Assembly: GCA_000787465.1 (NCBI GenBank)
Contig: JSYX01000369.1
Location: 1 to 35,206, forward strand
Length of the DNA: 35,206 nt
Direction of reading: 5' to 3'
From: Thermomucor indicae-seudaticae
Lineage: Eukaryota; Mucoromycota; Mucoromycetes; Mucorales; Lichtheimiaceae
Under the pieces are notes generated by a model, which was given only the letters and a program-made list of their open reading frames with translations, did no database searches and was not told the origin of the DNA. Made by a program: the position numbers and the translations under genes. Below are positions 1 to 9,333 of the stretch, in pieces. Every line of letters starts with the position of its first letter. The stretch's first letter is position 1.

Positions 1-324
1 GCCAGTCACAACACGAAAAAAAAAGACCACAGCATAAGTGACGTAGTTTCGAACGAGGATTAACAACCGGATAAGAATGTCGAAAGCCTGATAGGTCATG
101 GCCGCCAACCACAAAAGGATCCGCAGAAGGTTACGCCAGGGAGAGCGAGTAACAGTCAAATGTACGCCAACATCACGGACCGGAAAGCAGATCCAGAGAT
201 AGGAGGACCAGCAAGAGAGCAAGAAGATGTCGCAGTGACGAGGATTGCGAGTGCTGTAGCCGATATATAGTGAGATGAGATACGTCAACAAGACATGATA
301 CGGATACGAAGGTCGAAGGTATGA
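1..324 (-). CDS. possible partial gene: hydrophobic stop-free frame running off the left edge
   Basis: On the minus strand the frame read from about 324 down to 1 has no stop for 108 codons. It is strongly hydrophobic with scattered Arg, as in a polytopic membrane protein (for example LLRILLWLAAMTYQAF, then ILIRLLILVRNYV). The first in-frame ATG is at 99-97; upstream out-of-frame ATGs exist, so the true start or an upstream exon is unknown. A TATA box lies about 70 bp upstream of the frame on the same strand. I do not recognise a family. A stop-free run of this length can occur by chance, so this is a tentative call. Confidence 0.28.
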
Positions 325-393
325 TCAAAAGTCGTGAGTCGTTTGAGAAAAGAGAGGAAGAGATGCGTGGGAATGGGCTGTCAAAAAGGGTGT

Positions 394-402
394 CTATTTA
401 TA
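394..402 (-). promoter_or_regulatory. TATA box, minus strand
   Basis: The minus strand reads GGCTATAAATAGACA here, a near-perfect TATA element. It would drive transcription leftward into the hydrophobic frame that runs off the window. A pyrimidine-rich stretch (CTCTTCCTCTCTTTTCTC) follows, as in fungal leaders. Confidence 0.45.
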
Positions 403-1570
403 GCCTTTTCGGTGGGCGTGAGCTTATCACATTTTTCTCCGGGATGTCCCGAAAATTTTTGAGCTGATAGATAATAATTAACCCTTTAGGGAGATGAGGC
501 ATTTTCGAAGGAAGGGTTTCCTCTCTGGCAAACACGAGCAATAGGCCGGTGAAAACAAGCGTCTAAATGGTTGGATTGTCGCCGCCAGTGATGCTTACAC
601 CAATACTACACTTTTGGGCTGCAAGCAGAGAGAGAGAGAAAAAAGAAAGAAAAGGCGTGTGAGAGTGTTATTCCAAATCAGTCTGAGACCCCGTGCTTAT
701 CCGCGCGCAGTGGAATGGGGACCGTACTCATCCTTATATCATCCATATCGTGTTCTTGCCAACATTATGTTCAAGAAATCCGTAGCCGTCTGTTTCCATT
801 TGAGAGCCATTGCGCTGAGGAATTGATCGTTCTCTTTCAAAAAAGGAAATTGGGAGGGGTTACGCAAAAGGGCAGAAATCTGCGCATACCCACAAAGTGA
901 AGGTAAGCCGGTTAAAAATTGGACAATCGTGGTTCCTAATATGTGAAACAAACTGAGATATCGTTTACCACTTGTTCGATGCGTTGCTTTACTGTAGCTA
1001 TAAAGCCATACATCGAATAGCTGGCACAGCTTCCATGCAGCGTACGTAAAGCAATTTATGCAAGATCCATACAATATTTGATAGCCAAGAAGTAAGATTA
1101 GGCGTTAGTTTGAACGTGGATTGTTCCTGATGTAAACGCAAGTGGGGGGCAGCATCTCTAGGAAGAGCTTGCCGATCGGACGCCTTCCTAACGTGGAAAT
1201 AGCAAAGAGCCAAGCTAAGCAATAGTGATAGTATTGCTAAGAAAGAATAGAAAGAAGTAGTATGTTGTTTTCTGTTTATATACCTTTTAGCTGTAAGCTC
1301 GGATATTGTGACATGAAAGCTCTGTGCCCAATGCGATGATGTGCTGCCCAAAGACACTGCATTCTAAGCGCGGGAAGTATGAGCGTAGAATGTACCTGCA
1401 CAAAAAGGACATACTTGTTTCAACGCAGCTTCCTATTCATTACATGCGCTAGCAAGTTCACTTCCAGGATGAACCAATATTTACTGGTAGTGTATCGTAC
1501 AAAGAAATCTCTATTTAACTGGCAGAGTCGGTAACTCTGTGTTTTTAAAAGCTGATAGCTTACGCCTTAG
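403..1570. other. no assignable gene
   Basis: Only short or unrecognisable frames occur. Minus-strand frames of 111 and 119 codons (739-1074 and 998-1357) overlap each other and resemble no family I know. A donor-like site at about 901 and an acceptor-like TTAG before 1571 hint at plus-strand exons, but I cannot chain them convincingly. The segment 441-459 carries a small palindrome followed by AAAATTTTT. Confidence 0.4.
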
Positions 1571-1901
1571 TTTACTGGAGAGGTTCCCGAAATACAGAGT
1601 CAAAAGAGAAACGGTAACGAGGCACTGACTTTGATACTGTAAGTGAAGTATTGGTTGTTTCGCGCTGTTTGTACTGTTAGACTAGGTTAATATGTGGACC
1701 CTTTATTATACAGTCAACAGAACTGTCAGACTAGCGCCGTTCTTTGGACATGGCTAAACATGCTTCTGCGGAGACAGCCTGGGCAAAACATCCTTTAAAT
1801 CAATTCTCGGCAGCATCGATGATTTCCAACATACAAGCTGAGAAAATATAAACGAACGGTTGTGACATAAATGTATAGGCGCCAACTCTATAGATACTTA
1901 G

Positions 1902-2273
1902 CATGGAGAGAAACCCGGACAAATAGGCACAAAAAGTTTGGTCCCATTGGTTGCTGAAGCTTTTCATGCTTCTTCGACGCTTATCCACAATAGCTTGAGC
2001 GCATTGCACTTGGGATCTTTGGGCGCAAAACACAGCCAAGGTAAGCATCCGATACATCAGCAGTATCTAAAAGGCACCGTCGCTCCCAATACGTCTCGCA
2101 GACGGTTTACATGACGCAACGAAACGCAATATATTGGTTATGATTCGACTGCAGAGGGACATTTTTCACTTCAGAATGAAACGGTACAAAGGGAAGGGAA
2201 ACAGTAAAGCAGAGAACGTGCTCGTGGATTCGGTATCAAGACCTAAAAAAGTGCGACTAGCACGAATGCTCAG
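1902..2273 (+). CDS. candidate exons of an unknown plus-strand gene
   Basis: Two stop-free exon candidates are bounded by good splice signals and share a reading phase. Exon 1902-2040 has acceptor CTTAG and donor AAG|GTAAGC. Exon 2102-2273 has acceptor CTCGCAG and donor CAG|GTAAGT. The intron between them is 61 nt and phase 1. Together they encode about 103 residues, including SLSALHLGSLGAKHSQ and the basic run SRPKKVRLARMLR. Further splice-like sites follow (acceptor ending at 2324; acceptor TTTTTCTACAG near 2470; donor AAAG|GTAAGT near 2508; acceptor TTTGCCAG near 2572), so the gene probably extends both ways. I do not recognise the product. A minus-strand frame (1800-2057) overlaps and could be the real one. 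Confidence 0.3.
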
Positions 2274-3627
2274 GTAAGTCTCGTAGATGCGAACCATCAA
2301 ATGAAGAAAATTCTTTTGAAACAGAATCGGATCGCTATGCGAAGCTCAATGTTTCGATGAGTTCTAAGCTCGGAAAAAGAGAATCGAATTAGCCGGGCAT
2401 CGTGATCGCTGCGATTACCACATGATATCTCATCGATACACTCTGTGCTCTGATTTTTCTACAGTATACGGTCATACTCAAAGTATATCAGACGACGACA
2501 AAGGTAAGTTTACTCAGTTGTTGTTCGCGTGACGATTTATGACATTGCCTTTCTTTGGTTCATTTGCCAGCGATTGAATACGCCCTTGTTGTCCAGGCGT
2601 ATATCGTATAGATAGGGCTCATTATCGGCGTCCAGTTTTGAACTGCCCGTGTAAGCAGTTTATGCGGCATTTGACACTTCTTTGGTCAGCTTGTGGCAAT
2701 TTGAAACTCGCCGTGCTCAGATACCACAAATCCGGCCAACCAACCGCTCATAGCATACGCCCATAGCATGTTCGCCCTTTCCACAGGCAACTTTCGTCTT
2801 GAAGCGAGCTCTTGGTGACGGTCAGTGATTGTATGTAACGTTTTGTGCACCCAATAATCAAGATCGAAGCTGTATTCGCAGAAGACAAAATTCACTGACA
2901 CTCACGGGGAACGAAGCTCTTCGCTTCCTTCAACCCTTTGTGTAGTTTCTCTGAAATCATTACAATGGTCAACACTGTCTTTGGACAAAGAAGACATTAC
3001 ATGCAAACGAATGATTTTACCGGAAAGCAGCCCGAGTCATGCCATCATTAAAAATGCCGTCCGAACTCGTTTTACTACTAATGGCAGGTCTCCTCTTGGG
3101 CTGCCCTCATTTTGTAAATATATCTCTTGGATGTTCCTTCGAGCATGGCATAAGCTTTGAGCAATTTATACGAGCATCCTTTATGAAGACATTGTTTGTA
3201 TCAAAAAAATAAACGCATTGGCGTATTTCTTTTCAGAAGCTCGCAAGGAAAACTCACGGACAAGCTTTGACAAAGCCTTTGATGGACTGTAGCTGAGAAA
3301 TCAAAGGTAAATACAGTAGTCCCCGGGAGTAATATGCAGGGAAGCGAAAGTTGGATCTTTTTACGAAAAGTCTTAAAGCTCCCTTTCTCTTTATCAGTTC
3401 TTTTCTTGAAAATGGAGGGATTCCCTCTTGATCATCTCCGTGAGAACTAACTTCCTTCGTCTCCTTAGTCGTTTAGCAATTATTAGCGGCTGTCCTTTCG
3501 AAAATCACACCAACTTTCTTGAAGAACATGTCGAAAAGGTCAAAAGTTTTCTAGAGAAGAGCTAATCGAGGCTGGGCGCATTATCCTTGGCCAGCAGCAC
3601 ACGGACCGCTCGGTGAAATGATCCGGG
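2274..3627. other. weakly resolved region upstream of the Sec2-like gene
   Basis: It contains the further splice-like signals noted for the preceding candidate, a 71-codon minus-strand frame (2686-2901) and a 57-codon plus-strand frame (3039-3212) with a hydrophobic N-terminus. None is recognisable. The last few hundred bases probably hold the promoter and leader of the Sec2-like gene. Confidence 0.35.
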
Positions 3628-3708
3628 ATGCCCAAAAAAGACAGAGCGGATGTCGAAACGGGGCCACATTGTCCTTTCCACTTTCTCTTTTCCTTTCCGT
3701 CCTTGCTA

Positions 3709-5554
3709 ATGGTTCCTTCTTCTCTTTCTAATATCAATAGTACTTCGACTGATACCGTGAATGGTATTGCTGCTATCTATTCACGGTTACAGGCGGTCAT
3801 TGATAAAAAGCAGCAGAATAGCAACGCAGTGAACCCAGAGGCTAAATTCATACCATATACATCTTCACTTCCGATGTCTCCCAGGTCTTCTTCACCAACA
3901 CCGCTTTGCATTTCTCGCTCTGCGACTACTGGTAAAGCACTGCCTACACCTCGTTCATCGTCGAGCGATGAAAAGCAAACTTGCTCATCTCAAGCGCCGG
4001 AAGAATGTCCTTGTGAGCATATTTTGGAAAACGAAGATTCGATACAGTGCTCACTCTGTCGTCGAGTCATTCCGATAATGGAGCAGCTTCAGCATGAACG
4101 AGACGCCCACAAGTTAGAGATCGCAGAGCTTGAAGCACGTGTTCAAGAAGAACAAAAGAAGATTAGCAAGCAGCTGGAGGAGATCGAAGCGTTACAGGCA
4201 ATCGTTGCCGACTTCAGTCAGCGTCTGGATGCAAAGGACGAGGAACTCCGTGCGCTAAAGTATGATATGGAACTTTTAAACGACAAGTATGTCGATGAGA
4301 TCGAACGGGTTGCAGAAATCCAGCACTCCAAAGACATGGTTGAAAGTGAGCTCGAAGACTTGTCACGGAGACTGTTTGAGGAAGCGAACGGCATGGTAGC
4401 AAACGAGAAGCGTGAAAAGCATGAGCTCGAAATGGTACAAAAGCAGCTTGAGAAACAGTTGCAGGAAACGCAGGAACGGCTTGCAGCAGAACAAATGCAA
4501 TTAAAAGAACTGAGGCAAAAGATGGAAGAGATGGCAGAAGAACAGCGACAACTTAGGCGAGCTTCTGCTCCTGCAGCAGCGCTATTTAAGAACGGCGATG
4601 ATGCAAGTGGTGCTGAAACGACGACGTCTGATGCCGATCAAGCGACAACTTGCTCCGAACCATCCGCCCGTGCATCTTCAGTAGCAGATCCTATACTGTT
4701 GGCCGAATTTCAGGATTTTGTCAAATTCGGTGGATCGGTACCGCTAAAGAAACTGCACACGATTCCGTTTATAAAGCACTGTCAAGTGGAAGATGTGGAA
4801 CCCTGCTTACGCTTTGGAACGAACGCAAGGCTGTCCGCTCGTAAAATCAATGACGCGATCGTGATGAATACTTGTTTCGTTGAAGAAACTCCTGCCGGAT
4901 ATTTGCAGGAGCTTGCTCGACGTCCTCCGGATATGCCTTTACGGATATCTGCTTCAAAGACACTCTTATGGGAACGCATTAGCAACGGTGGAAATCCTGT
5001 AAACTATATCGGGGCTTGCCAAGCTTGCGGTCGTCAGGATCAAGACGAGCTGCCTTATCGGTTCCGCATTTCGTACTTTGACGATTGGGCGTGCATTGAC
5101 CGATACTGCCGTGATCGTCTTGTAGCTGTTTGTGAATTCTACGTCTTTATCCGAAACGTTCGCCAAGGTTATTACAGCAGTAGAAGTGTTGCTGACCTAT
5201 ATCAAGAAGCTACGCGGTTGCGGTTACAAATGTTCTATGCAAGGTATGGCTTCTTGTTACTTGGTACGACTTGATTATTGCAGATTTCATGCTCACTAGC
5301 TCTTTAGAATGGGGGCTTTACCTTGGACGCTGCATGATCCCGGTTTGCGAGGAGACGAACTAGGGAAAGCTTTGACACCAGAGCTGCTTAAGGCACCTAC
5401 CATGAGTGAATCGTCACCCTTGCCACGTTCAACCACTGGTACGGAGAAGGATCAACGACTGGCGAGACATTCAAGCGTCGATATTACATCAAAACAACAG
5501 GAAGACGTCGATCATTTGACGGTGGCAGCGGCAGCTGCAACTGTTCTGTCTTGA
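3709..5554 (+). CDS. SEC2: Sec2/Rabin-type Rab guanine nucleotide exchange factor
   Basis: The product is predicted to be the GDP/GTP exchange factor that activates the Sec4/Rab8-type GTPase on secretory vesicles and links vesicle transport to exocytosis and polarised growth. There are two exons (to 5243 and from 5308), with an intron 5244-5307 of phase 2. The start at 3709 gives about 593 aa. An in-frame ATG at 3628 is possible, but a CT-rich leader-like tract lies between the two. A Ser-rich N-terminus is followed by a Cys cluster (QCSLCRRV) and a long coiled coil. The coiled coil contains ESELEDLSRRLFEEANGMVA, the signature of the Sec2 exchange helix. After a linker comes the globular C-terminal half typical of Sec2/Rabin proteins, with CGRQDQDELPYRFR and a Cys/Trp-rich core. 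The short second exon is Ser/Thr-rich. Confidence 0.88.
5244..5307 (+). other. intron of the Sec2-like gene
   Basis: GTATGG donor and CTTTAG acceptor, 64 nt. Splicing joins MFYAR to MGALPW. The upstream CAG acceptor at 5283 would meet an in-frame TAG, so the TTTAG at 5307 is preferred. Confidence 0.75.
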
Positions 5555-5851
5555 CGCTAGTAACTATTCTCCCCTTCTACTTACTCTTTATCCCGCCTTT
5601 CCCTGCTTGTCACGATAACCGCTTTGCTTTCTTTCGTTTACTCTATTACGTATTCTTCTCTTTTTAATTTCTACCTTCACTACTATGTCTTTCTAATATG
5701 TACAGCCCTGTGTTGGTATCCTCTTGGCTGTCCAATCGATTACTTGCTTCTTGCTTCGTCGTACTGTACTAACGAGCTTAATGAAAAATTGGGCTTTTCA
5801 CCTCCGATACTTTTTTGGCGAAAGTGTTGCGTAGAGTGTGATCGATTGACC

Positions 5852-7159
5852 ATGGTGTGGGGCGGCAATGACAATGCAGTTCAACGATGGATCAAGCAGT
5901 TGGAGGAGAACGATCCAAGTCTAACGTCTTTGCACATTCTCAGCATGCGGCGATTATCTGCGCAGGATTTAAAGAAACTGTTCAGTGCCCTGGCTCGCAA
6001 CACGACGTTGCAGGAACTTTATTGCTCAGGTCATGCCCTCGATCGTGAGGCAATGGAGCAGCTGAGCGAAGCACTAACGTTAAACGATACTTTACGAAAG
6101 TTGAACGTGGGTGACAGCATGCTTGGACAACAGCCTGAGCTGATCCAGATCTTTAGCGAGGGACTGGCGGTCAACGAAGGTTTGGAAGAACTTGATCTGG
6201 AGAACAAAGGGCTCGGTCATCATACGGAAAATTTGCAGTATCTCGGTGCCAGTTTAAAGAAACATTCGCGGCTGCGATCCCTCCACCTTGCACGCAATAA
6301 CATTACTGAGAAGGGCCTTGCCTGTCTCTTAGCAGCTGGATTGACGACGACGTTGCGAGAGCTCGACCTCAGATACAATGAAATTGGACCCATCGGTGTA
6401 TCCAGTCTAGTAAAGCACATGGCGTTCTTGGAATCCTTGGATGTGTCTGAAAATCCGTTGATGGAAGGCGCTGGCGTCTTGACGGCAGCCCTTACAAACG
6501 CGCCACAGCTGCATGCCCTCAAGATGGTCGCCGTGACTGGAGCCAGTGAACAAGACGAGGAGAAGAAACCTGTCCCAGAGCACGGAAATGCTTTGGTAGA
6601 AGGCTTGATTGATGGTCTCAAGAACCAGAGAGCGTTGAGATACCTTTACATTGATCGAAACGGAATCGAATCGAGCGCGATGCAGTCTCTCGGAGTGGCT
6701 TTGGCGGGGAGTAACGTAGTAGATCTCCGTATGCGCGATAATGAAGTGGGCGATGATGGCGCGGAAACGTTATCAAAAGCCATTACTTGCCTGGAGAAAC
6801 TCGAGCTAGGAGGTAACCGTATCGGATACCGTGGCTTTGGTGCTCTGCTTGATGCGCGCATACAACATTTGGGACTTTTCAATAACCAGATAAACAATTT
6901 CCCGGAGAAACTCCCGTCTCTACAAGAGAGTACTATTGTGTCACTCGACATTGGATGTAACCATCTCACGTTGTCTGACATGGAAGCCATTGTCCAAGTG
7001 CTCTCACAGCAAGGCGTACCGAAGCTCACGTTGCTTGAAATGGGAGGGAATGCTAGAGAAGAAGACAAGGATGCTTGGGAAAGCGCCATTACCAGGCTAC
7101 AGAGCATTCGATCCGAGCTGCAAGTCGAATGGAAGCGGTTTTTTGAACGTGAAGCATAG
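5852..7159 (+). CDS. ribonuclease-inhibitor-type leucine-rich repeat protein
   Basis: A single-exon gene of 435 aa. I placed the start at 5852 because GACCATGG is a strong initiation context; the in-frame extension upstream (from 5624) is pyrimidine-rich and looks like leader. From about residue 20 almost to the end it is built of LRR units of about 28 residues of the RNH1/RanGAP/NLR class, for example LRELDLRYNEIGPIG, LRSLHLARNNITEKG and LGGNRIGYRGFGAL. There is no NACHT, kinase or membrane segment. The conserved RanGAP arginine finger is not obvious, so I do not call it RanGAP. It is probably a cytosolic protein-interaction scaffold of unknown partner. Confidence 0.85.
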   Translation: MVWGGNDNAVQRWIKQLEENDPSLTSLHILSMRRLSAQDLKKLFSALARNTTLQELYCSGHALDREAMEQLSEALTLNDTLRKLNVGDSMLGQQPELIQIFSEGLAVNEGLEELDLENKGLGHHTENLQYLGASLKKHSRLRSLHLARNNITEKGLACLLAAGLTTTLRELDLRYNEIGPIGVSSLVKHMAFLESLDVSENPLMEGAGVLTAALTNAPQLHALKMVAVTGASEQDEEKKPVPEHGNALVEGLIDGLKNQRALRYLYIDRNGIESSAMQSLGVALAGSNVVDLRMRDNEVGDDGAETLSKAITCLEKLELGGNRIGYRGFGALLDARIQHLGLFNNQINNFPEKLPSLQESTIVSLDIGCNHLTLSDMEAIVQVLSQQGVPKLTLLEMGGNAREEDKDAWESAITRLQSIRSELQVEWKRFFEREA

Positions 7160-7483
7160 ATATCAGATTGTGGAACCTCTACCGTTTGTTTGTTATCTAA
7201 TTTAGGAATAGCTAGAAGTGAATAGATAAGAATTGTGTATTGTACATAATGCGCAGATAAAGAGCACCTTTCTTGATATCGCTCTGTCGCTTTTGGGTCC
7301 CGAGCAAAAAACAAGTCGGATGAAATATCAGATCCGATTCCACGTGACACATGAATGCGAATCGTTGATCTGGAAGAAATGTATTGATAAGGAAAAACTC
7401 AAAAAATCAATGCTGTATAAATAAGCTTCGTGCAAGCTAATGATCGTTGCTGATTCTCTCCATTTTTTTCTCACGGACACGTC

Positions 7484-9239
7484 ATGGTGCTCTCGATATT
7501 TACTTCTCGTGCTCGTCGAGCTGGTCAACGCATTGTTAATAATCTAAACCTACACGAGGTAATGGACTCTGAACGCTGTTTGGTATCCCAGTTCTAACGG
7601 TCACGCGTCCATGGCAACATTCGTTTCTTGACAAAAAAGGTCTCCGGTAGTCTGGGCGACTTAGGTACCTTGGTTCCCATCATGATTTCGCTTGCTGTAG
7701 CGGGCCAGATCAATCTTACGAGCACCTTGTGGTTTGGTGGTATATGGAACATTGTGTCTGGTCTCTTGTTTCAAGTTCCCATGTGCGTCCAGCCGATGAA
7801 AGGTAAAAAAGCGCGATGCTGGACCGGTACGAGGGGATAAGCAATGGAACTCACAAATTATGGTTTAGCCATCGCCGCCACGGTACTCGCAAGTAACATG
7901 ACAATTCAGGAGAACATGGCAGCGGGTCTTGGTAAGTGGCAGGAATATAGCACAATAGCACGCCGCGCATCTAAAACAAACGCCAAAACCCGATAGGCTG
8001 CGCTGCCTTGATATTCTTCCTTGGAGCCACGCGAACCATCCATATTGTAGGCGCATATACCCCAGGTGCCGTTGTTCGAGGTAAGCTCACAGGGCAAAGG
8101 AAAAGAAAAAAAACGCGTGAACCCGCTAAAATACTGCGTTTTCCGTAGGCATTCAGCTTGGCACTGCGGTTTCCCTGCTCAAAAAGGCCACAAGCCTGGT
8201 TTCTTCTCTTAAATGGACAATTACCGTGGAAAACTGGGCCGACAACTACACTTGGGTGTTGCTTTCGTTTATCTTTGTCATGATTTGCTACCGCACCAGA
8301 ATTCCTAGTGCACTGATTCTGATCATCATTGGCATCATCTTTGCGCTGATCCGAATGTATGTCACTGACAAGGATCTCGGTTATCAGCGTCCCGTTGCGG
8401 CCGGACACTACCCAGACACTGTCATCCGTCCCACTCCTGAAGAATTTCGCGATGGTTTCGTGAACGCCGGTCTCGGACAGGTCCCGCTCACTGCATTGAA
8501 CTCTGTTATTGCCGTGGCTGCTCTTATCGATGACCTCTTTCCTGAACAACATACTGGAACATCCAAGATCGCTATGAGTATCGGCGTCATGAATTTGATC
8601 GGATGCTGGTTTGGAAGTATGCCCTTCTGGTAAGTAAAATTGACTCGTCAGATACTGTAACAAAATACTAATCAGCATTCTAGTCATGGCTCTGGAGGTT
8701 TAGCAGGCCAATATCGCTTCGGCGCACGTTCTGAAGTTTCCATAATTCTATTGGGTTTTGCCAAGCTATTTCTTGGTATTCTCTTTGGTAGCTCGTTGGT
8801 TGGTTTGCTCCAACTGTTCCCGAAGTCGATTCTGGCAGTCATGCTCTTCATTTCTGCCATTGAACTTGGGTCAGCTTGCCGGGTCTTGAATTTGGGTGTC
8901 CAGGAAGATTGGAAACAACGTGATAACTGGGTTATCCTGCTCGTGACCATGGGCGCTCTCACAGTCTTTTCCAACGACGGTATTGGCTTTCTTGCTGGTA
9001 TGGGAGCTGCCATCCTCCTCTCAATGCAACGACTCGGTATCCGCGGCTGGTGCTTGGCCGTCATTGACGGTCTCAAGAAAGTACCGCATTATTTGAGTAA
9101 CGAAAACACCCTGCGCTACTCTCCTACCGACAACAAGAATGTTTCGTCTTATGGTTCGACCAATGAAACCGACCAAAGTAGCTCCAATGACCCCGAAAAC
9201 GCGAGTTTGCCAAAACCCGTGGCAGCTCCTCACAGCTAG
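7484..9239 (+). CDS. MOT1-type molybdate transporter (SulP-like, no STAS domain)
   Basis: Predicted membrane importer of molybdate, supplying molybdenum-cofactor enzymes such as nitrate reductase. Six exons: 7484-7558, 7640-7802, 7869-7931, 7997-8080, 8149-8629 and 8684-9239, giving 473 aa. The family marks are present: GSLGDLGTLVP near the first membrane helix, VQPMKAIAA (about residues 75-83, rebuilt across an intron) and PFCHGSGGLAGQYRFGAR (about 287-304, also rebuilt across an intron). Many hydrophobic segments follow, then a polar Ser/Asn-rich cytosolic tail. The lack of a C-terminal STAS domain separates it from ordinary sulfate permeases. The substrate is inferred from family motifs. 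Confidence 0.9.
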
Positions 9240-9333
9240 ATAGCTAATTCCCAAGATCTCTTCTCTCGCCACTTACTTGTATATTCTTACTGTACATTGT
9301 ATTGATTTCATAATATAGTTCTAAACGTGTAAT
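9240..9333. other. convergent gene junction
   Basis: Only 94 bp separate the stop codons of the plus-strand transporter and the minus-strand COG6 gene. The two 3' UTRs probably overlap. The DNA is AT-rich, as expected for polyadenylation signals on both strands. Confidence 0.6.

Noticed and set aside
2686..2901. 71-codon minus-strand frame, possibly spliced to an upstream frame through a 36-nt gap
   Set aside because: A 36-nt intron is shorter than those modelled elsewhere here, and the product matches no family I know; left unannotated but not excluded.
5624..5851. In-frame N-terminal extension of the LRR protein
   Set aside because: It is pyrimidine-rich and leader-like, with Cys/Tyr/Phe-rich translation; the ATG at 5852 has the better context and starts right before the LRRs.
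6646..7350. 234-codon minus-strand frame opposite the LRR gene
   Set aside because: It is antisense to a clear LRR coding region, Ser-rich and without family resemblance; a shadow frame.
7971..8687. 238-codon minus-strand frame opposite the molybdate transporter
   Set aside because: It spans exons and introns of a well-supported plus-strand gene and has no recognisable domain.
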